Below are positions 1 to 4,620 of a stretch of 5,135 bases of DNA, piece after piece (positions within the stretch are counted from its first letter, which is position 1; every line of letters begins with the position of its first letter). The stretch comes from Candidatus Kaiserbacteria bacterium (GTDB lineage: Bacteria; Patescibacteriota; Minisyncoccia; Phycocordibacterales; UBA12088). The stretch lies in NCBI GenBank assembly GCA_003561715.1, contig PWVU01000029.1:1-5135 (forward strand). The letters are read 5' to 3'. Position numbers and translations under genes: made by a program. The notes below the pieces were generated by a model that saw nothing but the letters and a program-made list of their open reading frames with translations, had not been told where the DNA came from and did no database searches.

Positions 1-53
1 ATACGTCTCAGTTCCTGCAGCTCTTCCTCTGTTGGCTGTCTCGCGTAGAGCAT
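1..53 (-). CDS. N-terminus of probable IS630-family transposase / HTH protein (partial)
   Basis: The gene reads leftwards from an ATG (complement of CAT at 51-53) and leaves the window after 17 full codons, giving MLYARQPTEEELQELRR. A strong Shine-Dalgarno, GGAGGT (complement of 59-64), lies 5 bases before the ATG and fixes the start. The short acidic and leucine-rich opening resembles the beginning of IS630-type transposases common in Chloroflexota, where a helix-turn-helix region follows and a DDE catalytic domain comes later. None of those diagnostic domains is inside the window, so the gene is well supported but the family is recognised only from the N-terminal style. If it is an IS element, its end should lie roughly between 54 and 130. 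I could not identify a terminal inverted repeat there because the other end is not available. It could instead be a stand-alone DNA-binding protein. Confidence 0.5.
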   Translation of the reverse strand, partial: MLYARQPTEEELQELRR

Positions 54-129
54 ATCTCACCTCCACACGCACTTCTACCACCAACACGGAAAAACGCAAG
101 GAACTTGCTGTGACCTACTTACTAACGGC

Positions 130-529
130 GTGGTCACCGACACAGACAACATTATTGGCGACAATGCCTGCCACGAGGTGAGCGGCGGCGGGGTGACGGA
201 AACGGGAGTGCTGGACGGCTTAATCAGCACTGCCGAGAATGCCGATGTGGCTGACACCGCATATCGTGGCGGGGGGATGTACAAACGGGAACAGCAAGCG
301 CAGGCTCATCAACATCAACTTTACCATCAACTCCGTCGGGGGAACGACGGCAGGATGGACGACGAGAGCAGCCCTTCTACTCTCATCAGCGGCATCTTCA
401 GGGGCAAGAAGGCCAGGAGGTGCGGGGGTGGGGGCGGTGCAAGACGCGCGGTCCGGGTGGCTCGCGTCGATGGTGGCGCTCTTCGGGCTGCTGCTCGCCG
501 CTGAGGAGGTGGGAAGGCTGTTCCCGTGA
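130..529 (+). pseudogene. Frameshifted coding remnant with hydrophobic C-terminus, function unknown
   Basis: From about 130 to 276 the frame that includes the GTG at 130 has strongly GC-rich third positions (product includes DNIIGDNACHEVSGGGVTE). From about 277 to 529 the coding signal lies in the next frame, which ends at TGA 527-529 (product includes RRLININFTINSVGG). The switch coincides with a run of six Gs at 271-276. Removing one G would join both parts into a protein of about 130 residues. The last 25 or so residues form a hydrophobic segment, GWLASMVALFGLLLAAEE, that could be a membrane helix. There is no good ribosome-binding site for the GTG at 130, and frame 1 is closed by TAG at 46-48. 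The true 5' end may therefore have been lost to the neighbouring insertion element. I do not recognise the family. Alternatives are a sequencing error in an intact gene, or two overlapping small ORFs. Confidence 0.4.
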
Positions 530-569
530 AGACTCTGACGGTTTTCAGGGAGTTGGGCCGGCGAAGGGG

Positions 570-598
570 TTGACAATGTTGTGGATTGATACTACACT
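570..598 (+). promoter_or_regulatory. Sigma70-type promoter candidate for the triad transcript
   Basis: TTGACA at 570-575 is a perfect -35 consensus. It is followed after exactly 17 bases by TACACT at 593-598, which matches four of six bases of the -10 consensus. Transcription would begin near 605 and leave a leader of about 320 bases before the vWA start at 924. It is the best promoter match I saw upstream of the triad. The long leader and the overlapping coding-like frames argue for caution, since a second promoter closer to 924 may exist. Confidence 0.45.
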
Positions 599-712
599 GA
601 GACGGACAAAGGGAGTTTTGGCGGCAAAGACGGGACAGTGCCCTCCGATGGTGAGGTTCATCTCGTGGGGGTTAGGAGTATCGGGCGATCATGCTACAAC
701 CGAAGTCCTGTC

Positions 713-735
713 CACCCCTCGGTGCCCTAGGGGTG
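713..735 (+). other. GC-rich hairpin in the presumed leader
   Basis: CACCCCT at 713-719 pairs perfectly with AGGGGTG at 729-735 around a 9-base loop. No run of Ts follows, so it is not an intrinsic terminator. It lies about 110 bases after the predicted transcription start and 190 bases before the vWA gene. It could be an RNA structure in the leader or a two-arm protein-binding site in DNA. The sequence alone cannot separate these. Confidence 0.3.
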
Positions 736-748
736 ATGTAGGCTGCAG

Positions 749-901
749 TTGCGGTTTAGCGGCGGGCACCTGCTGAGTAGGGCTGGACGACAGCAGTTGT
801 TGGCGGGGTGGAAGAATACGGCATTGAGGCAGGAAAGGCTTTTCCGCGCTGGTCCGGATACCTGTGCGGATGAGATGAAGCTAGTAATTTTGGGTCACTA
901 A
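749..901 (+). CDS. Small ORF or gene fragment immediately upstream of the vWA gene
   Basis: An open frame of 50 codons runs from a possible TTG start at 749 to TAA 899-901. The product is basic and amphipathic, with the stretch RQQLLAGWKNTALRQERLF in the middle and EMKLVILGH at the end, and its third positions look like those of real genes nearby. The weak points are the start, with only AGG (740-742) upstream of the TTG, and stops in the same frame at 728-730 and 734-736. It may therefore be the 3' end of a decayed gene rather than a small protein. It ends 22 bases before the vWA start, a spacing that would suit an operon partner. I do not recognise the family. It is too short to assign from composition alone. 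Confidence 0.3.
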   Translation: MRFSGGHLLSRAGRQQLLAGWKNTALRQERLFRAGPDTCADEMKLVILGH

Positions 902-923
902 GTGCTACGAAGGAGGAATACTG

Positions 924-1781
924 ATGGATAACAAGTACCCAGCTGAAATAAGCAGGGAGAACCCGTCTGCGATGCTGTTCCTGATCGACCAGTCTGGGTC
1001 GATGGTGGATCCTGTTGGCGAGGGTGGTCAGAGCAAGGCAGAGGAGCTGGCGAGCATCATCAATCGACTACTGCAGAACATCATCATTCGCTGCGCGATG
1101 GCTGAGGGGGTCCGTGACTACTATCACGTCGGGGTTATCGGTTATGGTGCTCAGGTGGGACCGGCTTTTGCGGGCCCCCCCCTTGCAGAGAAGGATCTGG
1201 TGCGCCTGAGCGAGGTGGCAGAGAACCCTGTGCGTGTCGAGGTACGGACGAAGAAGGTTCAGGATGGTGCCGGCGGTCTGGTAGATCAGAAAGTGCGGTT
1301 CCCGATCTGGTTCGACCCGGTCGCGAAAGGAGCGACGCCTATGTGCCAGGCGCTCGGCCGCGCACAGTCGGTGCTCGCCCCTTGGCTGGATGAGCACCCA
1401 AGCTGCTTTCCCCCTGTGGTCATAAACATCACCGACGGTGAGGCCACAGACCATGACGGGGACGTCACCAACCTGCTCAACGCGGCTGAGTCAGTGAAGG
1501 AGCTTAGCAGTAGTGACGGAAACGTCCTGCTGTTCAATGTCCACATCTCCGCGGGAGGCTCGACCCCGATCGAGTTCCCAGACAATGAAGAGGGGTTGCC
1601 CAATGAGCATGCCCGCATCCTGTTCAGGATGTCTAGCCTGTTGCCTGACCACCTGAGAGCGGTAGCCCGGCAGGAGGAGTTTTCCGTGTCTGCTGACACT
1701 CGCGGGTTCGTGTTCAACGCGGACATGGTGGCAGTGATCAAGTTCTTAGACATAGGGACGAGGCCAAATACCCTCAGGTGA
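924..1781 (+). CDS. vWA domain protein of a TerY-P-type signalling triad
   Basis: This 285-residue protein is almost entirely one von Willebrand factor A domain and is expected to be cytosolic, with no signal peptide or membrane helix. The MIDAS metal site is complete: DQSGSM at residues 22-27 (Asp22, Ser24, Ser26), Thr138 in GATPM and Asp171 in ITDGE. An active MIDAS binds a divalent cation and, through it, a partner protein. Its role here is probably scaffold, sensor or phosphorylation target for the kinase and phosphatase encoded next; this is inferred from gene order and known triads. The start is fixed by AAGGAGG at 910-916, 7 bases before the ATG. The C-terminal FLDIGTRPNTLR looks like the natural end of this family, so the gene is complete. 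A run of eight Cs (1175-1182) falls inside the coding sequence. The domain call is very safe; the biological role is inferred. Confidence 0.93.
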   Translation: MDNKYPAEISRENPSAMLFLIDQSGSMVDPVGEGGQSKAEELASIINRLLQNIIIRCAMAEGVRDYYHVGVIGYGAQVGPAFAGPPLAEKDLVRLSEVAENPVRVEVRTKKVQDGAGGLVDQKVRFPIWFDPVAKGATPMCQALGRAQSVLAPWLDEHPSCFPPVVINITDGEATDHDGDVTNLLNAAESVKELSSSDGNVLLFNVHISAGGSTPIEFPDNEEGLPNEHARILFRMSSLLPDHLRAVARQEEFSVSADTRGFVFNADMVAVIKFLDIGTRPNTLR

Positions 1782-1905
1782 TAGGAGCTTAGGTCCGGGG
1801 GTCAGCTGCAGGCTCCAGCGGTACCTCTGCGCTGGTATCCGGCACGCAAGGGCGTGGTCGAGCCGGCTTCGGATTGCGAGGGCCTGGGTGCACCAGCTGG
1901 CGACC

Positions 1906-1912
1906 GGGAGGT
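1906..1912 (+). promoter_or_regulatory. Ribosome-binding site that sets the PP2C start
   Basis: GGGAGGT lies 5 bases before the ATG at 1918. The same frame is also open from a GTG at 1888, which would add ten residues (MHQLATGRSQ), but that GTG has no comparable site. The ATG at 1918 is therefore preferred. Confidence 0.7.
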
Positions 1913-1917
1913 CTCAG

Positions 1918-2691
1918 ATGAAACTCACTTATTCGGACTTCTGCCTGCCCAAGGCAGGCAGCTCCGCCGGCGAATGCGAGGACGCGTTTTTTACCCAGTT
2001 TCCTAGTAGCGGCGATGGGTGGCTTGCCACGTTTGCGATCGCGGACGGGGCAACTGAGAGTATCCTCAGCGGGCAGTGGGCAAACATCCTCGTCCGCCAG
2101 TTCTGTAAGCGCGACCGAGGCTTGCCTAGCATTGATGAACGGCTGCTTCAGCAAGCGTACAAGGTATGGGACAGATGGAAGCGCCTCTATTTGCTACGGA
2201 GGGTCGAGCGGGGTATACCGATCCAGTGGTACGAGGAGCCTGGGCTCGAGGTTGGGGCATTCTCCACGCTTACAGGGCTCACTCTGTTGAGTGACCCATT
2301 TAGGTGGATTGGGACAGCCATTGGCGACAGTTGCTTGTTTCAGGTCCGCGGAGGTCATCTCCGGATCTCGTTCCCGATTCGCCACTCGATGGACTTTGGG
2401 CACCGCCCCGAGCTCATATGCAGTGAGCCCTCACGGAATGCCGACATGCTAGACGGAGTTCATCGAGACGGGGGCTATCTGCGGGAAGGTGACCACTTCT
2501 ATCTAATGTCAGATGCTTTGGCAGGCTGGTTTTTGCGCCAGCATGAAGCCGGCCACCATCCGTGGAAAGAGTTGGCGAGATTCCAGAGTAGATCTGATCA
2601 AGTGGTATTCGAGGAATGGGTTACCGGCCTCAGACACGAAGCACGAGTGCGGAATGATGACGTCGTTCTGGTCATGATCGCCACAGACTAA
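1918..2691 (+). CDS. PP2C-family Ser/Thr protein phosphatase of the triad
   Basis: This 257-residue protein is a compact, single-domain PP2C phosphatase, a metal-dependent enzyme that removes phosphate from Ser/Thr residues. The conserved motifs appear in order: GECEDAFF (Glu21-Asp22), FAIADGATES (Asp43-Gly44), IGDSCLF (Gly136-Asp137-Ser138), LMSDALAGWF (Asp199) and NDDVVLVMI (Asp247-Asp248). The usual metal-binding acidic residues are present, so it should be active. There is no signal peptide or membrane helix. Its expected partner is the kinase 14 bases downstream, with the vWA protein encoded 136 bases upstream. Residues 65-110, between the second and third motifs, form an Arg/Lys- and Tyr/Trp-rich insert (includes KVWDRWKRLYLLRRVERG) that may be a family-specific binding surface. 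A GTG start at 1888 is possible but lacks a ribosome-binding site. Its physiological substrate cannot be read from sequence. Confidence 0.9.
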   Translation: MKLTYSDFCLPKAGSSAGECEDAFFTQFPSSGDGWLATFAIADGATESILSGQWANILVRQFCKRDRGLPSIDERLLQQAYKVWDRWKRLYLLRRVERGIPIQWYEEPGLEVGAFSTLTGLTLLSDPFRWIGTAIGDSCLFQVRGGHLRISFPIRHSMDFGHRPELICSEPSRNADMLDGVHRDGGYLREGDHFYLMSDALAGWFLRQHEAGHHPWKELARFQSRSDQVVFEEWVTGLRHEARVRNDDVVLVMIATD

Positions 2692-2697
2692 GGAGAG
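2691..2697 (+). promoter_or_regulatory. Ribosome-binding site overlapping the PP2C stop codon
   Basis: AGGAGAG begins on the last base of the PP2C TAA stop and lies 8 bases before the kinase ATG at 2706. The overlap means ribosomes finishing the phosphatase end on the kinase initiation site. This supports co-transcription and possibly coupled translation of these two genes. Confidence 0.65.
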
Positions 2698-2705
2698 CCG
2701 TCGCT

Positions 2706-3938
2706 ATGGCGTGGCCAGCGTTGTCAGATTTCCAAGATGCTATACAGAATCCACAGTTCTGCTTCGCGGACGGTGACCTTCGAAGTGGAACCCCTGTTTA
2801 TGATCGGATGGGTCTGCCCAAGCCAATCTCGGGGAACTTCGCAAGTGTGTATGAGATGAAGTGTGCTGGTGCTCAGTATGCCGCTCGGTGCTTTCTTCGT
2901 GCAGATCTCGACCAGGGGCGTGCCGCTCGTTACGCCAAGATCGACCAATATCTAAGAGATGTGGGCCTGCCATACACGGTGGCCTTTGAGTACTTGGCGC
3001 GAGGCATCAGGGTGCGGGGCGAGTGGTACCCAATCCTTAAGATGGAGTGGCTTGCGGGTGACACTCTGGACGTATTTGTCAGGAAGAATCGCTTGGATTC
3101 GGCTCTCATGTGCGAGCTGAGCAGACAATTTCTGCAGTTGACCATCGATCTCCGCAGTTCCAGCATTGCACACGGCGATCTACAGCACGGCAATATCCTC
3201 GTAGTGGACGAGAATCTGCGGGTAATCGATTACGACGGCATGTACGTCCCAGGGCTGGAAGGGCTACCAAGCGAGGAGATAGGCCACCGTAACTATCAGG
3301 ATCCTCGACGGACGACTGCGGACTTTGGGCCTGATCTAGACAATTTCTCTGCCTGGGTGATCTTTCTCTCGCTATTAGCTGTCAGCCGGCAGCCGGGATT
3401 GTGGGACACCCTCAATGGCGGAGAGGAGTGTCTCCTGTTTCGACAGGAAGACTTCGAGAACCCGCAATCGTCGATGGCTTTTCGAGCTCTCGACACAGTC
3501 CAAGACGATCAGCTTCGCCAGCTGGTCTCGTCGTTTCAACAGTATGCGGCTTCGTCTTGGGGAAACATACCACCCTTGGAGAAGCACTGGGCTGATCACG
3601 TCAGTCCAGTGCCGACTGCATGGCTCCTACCTGTTTCGCCAGCGAGTGAGCCGAACAGTGGTGTACCCCGGTGGCTGAGTGAGCTGATGGCGATCGGTCT
3701 CTGTGAAGAACCACGAGAGAGATACGAATGGATTGAAGGAGTTAGAGAGGATCTGCAAGGCGGTCGTGTTACGACAACCATCGAGTGCGGTAGATGTGGA
3801 GCAGAGAGCGACAAGTCGCTTGTCTACTGTGCGAACTGTGAAGCTGCTCTGCTCAGAGTATTGGTTGAGTGCTGTCACTGCGAGAAGTTCATTCCCTGCA
3901 ACTGCCTGTACTGTCCGTGCTGCGGCGGAGAACTCTGA
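2706..3938 (+). CDS. Ser/Thr-kinase-like protein with C-terminal tandem zinc ribbons
   Basis: The 410-residue product has a protein-kinase fold at about 35-290 and a cysteine-rich tail. Kinase features: the glycine-rich loop equivalent ISGNFASVYEM (41-51); the beta-3 strand AARCFLR (59-65), with Arg61 where the ATP-anchoring Lys is usual; the catalytic loop HGDLQHGN (156-163; Asp158, Asn163); the metal-binding segment VIDYDG (Asp175, in place of DFG); and DLDNFSAWVI (211-220), holding the conserved subdomain IX Asp. The tail has two zinc ribbons with identical spacing: C361-x2-C364-x10-C375-x2-C378 and C389-x2-C392-x10-C403-x2-C406. The protein is soluble. In TerY-P-type triads this kinase is paired with a PP2C phosphatase and a vWA protein, as seen here, and probably phosphorylates shared targets. 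The catalytic Asp, Asn and metal Asp suggest activity, but the Arg for Lys change needs comparison with homologues. Start: AGGAGAG at 2691-2697. Confidence 0.9.
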   Translation: MAWPALSDFQDAIQNPQFCFADGDLRSGTPVYDRMGLPKPISGNFASVYEMKCAGAQYAARCFLRADLDQGRAARYAKIDQYLRDVGLPYTVAFEYLARGIRVRGEWYPILKMEWLAGDTLDVFVRKNRLDSALMCELSRQFLQLTIDLRSSSIAHGDLQHGNILVVDENLRVIDYDGMYVPGLEGLPSEEIGHRNYQDPRRTTADFGPDLDNFSAWVIFLSLLAVSRQPGLWDTLNGGEECLLFRQEDFENPQSSMAFRALDTVQDDQLRQLVSSFQQYAASSWGNIPPLEKHWADHVSPVPTAWLLPVSPASEPNSGVPRWLSELMAIGLCEEPRERYEWIEGVREDLQGGRVTTTIECGRCGAESDKSLVYCANCEAALLRVLVECCHCEKFIPCNCLYCPCCGGEL

Positions 3939-4398
3939 GACCCGATAGGTAGCGGCGGAATGGTTCTGTGCACAAGGGAGAGAATATCTGCCAACAGCCG
4001 ATTGTGTGACAAGACTAGGATAACGGGTTCATCCGGGTGATGTCATAGAGGACCACGTCAAATGCAATCAAGTGCTCGGGCCGAACTGCGATCTTGAGGC
4101 CAGCAGGGATGTCGCTGGTTTGCACAAAGTCTGTGGGGAACAACTGCTGCAGGGGCCCAATCAGTCATTGGCAGTACGTCAGAGCTCTCGGTTGACACCT
4201 CCAGTGCCGGGTGGAGACCCGTGCACATTGGTAGAGATGTGACCAAGGACTCGTTAAAGGGAGTTGGGTTCTAGATGCGGGTGGGCGCTACAAGTTGGAC
4301 AAGGAGGGATTTGCGGGTAGAGTGATACTCGGATACCTGCTGAGCCATATAGGCCTTTCTTCGCCTGGCTGCCCTTATATGATATGAGAGGAACCGAT
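3939..4398. other. Gap between the kinase and the next plus-strand gene
   Basis: No intact gene is visible in these 460 bases. I found no convincing intrinsic terminator after the kinase stop. The central part holds a minus-strand coding remnant, listed separately. The last part, around 4375-4386, has AT-rich TATATGATAT just before a possible ATG at 4384. It resembles a -10 element but has no matching -35 hexamer at the right distance. Confidence 0.5.
4015..4273 (-). pseudogene. C-terminal remnant of a decayed protein gene, convergent to the triad
   Basis: On the minus strand the frame ending at TAG (complement of 4015-4017) is open back to TGA (complement of 4165-4167). It encodes 49 residues with strongly coding-like third positions, including TDFVQTSDIPAGLKIAV and ending FDVVLYDITRMNPLS. 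Upstream, coding-like sequence continues in another frame (includes SSDVLPMTDWAP) back to TAG at 4271-4273. Joined by a one-base shift around 4150-4167, near runs of Gs and Cs, the two halves give a continuous pattern: Trp-Ala-Pro, then Asp, then Ile-Pro-Ala-Gly, then a strand ending Leu-Tyr-Asp. This resembles the C-terminal beta-sandwich found on some large membrane glycosyltransferase-like proteins, but the resemblance is weak. No start or ribosome-binding site is visible. I read it as the decayed tail of a gene whose front is lost. Confidence 0.4.
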
Positions 4399-4593
4399 GT
4401 GAGTGTGCGCTATCTGCCGGGGCTGGGCTTTCGTGCAGGTCAGCGGAGGTCTTTGAAGATGGTCGGCGATCCATCGAGCAATATCGCTGTTGGCGACATT
4501 GTGGCCTTCTGGGGCAGGGATGCCGGCGCTAGGTTGGATGTACCATGCGCTCATGATTACAATACAGTTGTCGGGATCGTTCTCATCCGCTAG
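4399..4593 (+). CDS. Small protein of unknown function
   Basis: A GTG at 4399 with AGAGGA (4387-4392) 6 bases upstream gives a 64-residue product. The in-frame ATG at 4384 would add five residues but has no site in front of it. The protein opens MSVRYLPGLGFRAGQRR and then has alternating hydrophobic strands, VGDIVAFWG and YNTVVGIVLIR, suggesting a small all-beta fold. There is no signal peptide or membrane helix. Third-position use is compatible with a real gene but less marked than in the triad. It ends 27 bases before the next gene and may be transcribed with it. I do not recognise the family. It might also be a fragment of a longer beta-barrel protein, since it ends on a hydrophobic strand. 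Confidence 0.5.
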   Translation: MSVRYLPGLGFRAGQRRSLKMVGDPSSNIAVGDIVAFWGRDAGARLDVPCAHDYNTVVGIVLIR

Positions 4594-4620
4594 AGGCGGG
4601 CTTTAGGGGGTCAACCATTT

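Larger units (their letters stand above)
530..748 (+). other. Non-coding or decayed stretch upstream of the triad
   Basis: I see no intact gene here. It contains a sigma70-type promoter match and a hairpin, both listed separately. A plus-strand open stretch at 590-727 between stops has coding-like third positions (product includes GGKDGTVPSDGEVHLVGV) but no start codon with a ribosome-binding site, and it ends at TAG 728-730. The complementary strand in the same codon register is open from 548 to 688, with an internal ATG giving a 38-residue product. One of these may be a worn gene fragment, but neither can be called a gene. Confidence 0.4.

Noticed and set aside
90..108. Possible minus-strand terminator: GCAAG-TTC-CTTGC followed by G and five Ts
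   Set aside because: The stem is only 5 bp with a 3-base loop, too weak to call. It would only matter as a block to transcription entering the left-edge gene.
545..688. Minus-strand open frame with an internal ATG, 38 residues (includes FAAKTPFVRLSVVSIHNIV)
   Set aside because: Composition looks protein-like, but there is no ribosome-binding site, it is very short, and it lies in codon register opposite another coding-like frame, so the signal may be mirrored.
420..776. Plus-strand ORF of 118 codons
   Set aside because: Its product is dominated by Arg, Gly, Cys and Trp, as expected from a wrong-frame read of GC-rich DNA. It overlaps the better-supported frame up to 529.
1068..1753. Long minus-strand ORFs of 128 and 155 codons opposite the vWA gene
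   Set aside because: They are antisense shadows of a gene with clear conserved motifs. Neither product shows a recognisable domain.
1789..2154. Minus-strand ORF of 121 codons across the vWA-PP2C gap
   Set aside because: It overlaps the conserved N-terminal motifs of the phosphatase and has a Pro/Arg-rich composition typical of antisense reads.
4378..4383. TATGAT as a -10 element for the small gene at 4399
   Set aside because: No acceptable -35 hexamer lies 16-18 bases upstream, and a start near 4390 would remove part of the ribosome-binding site.
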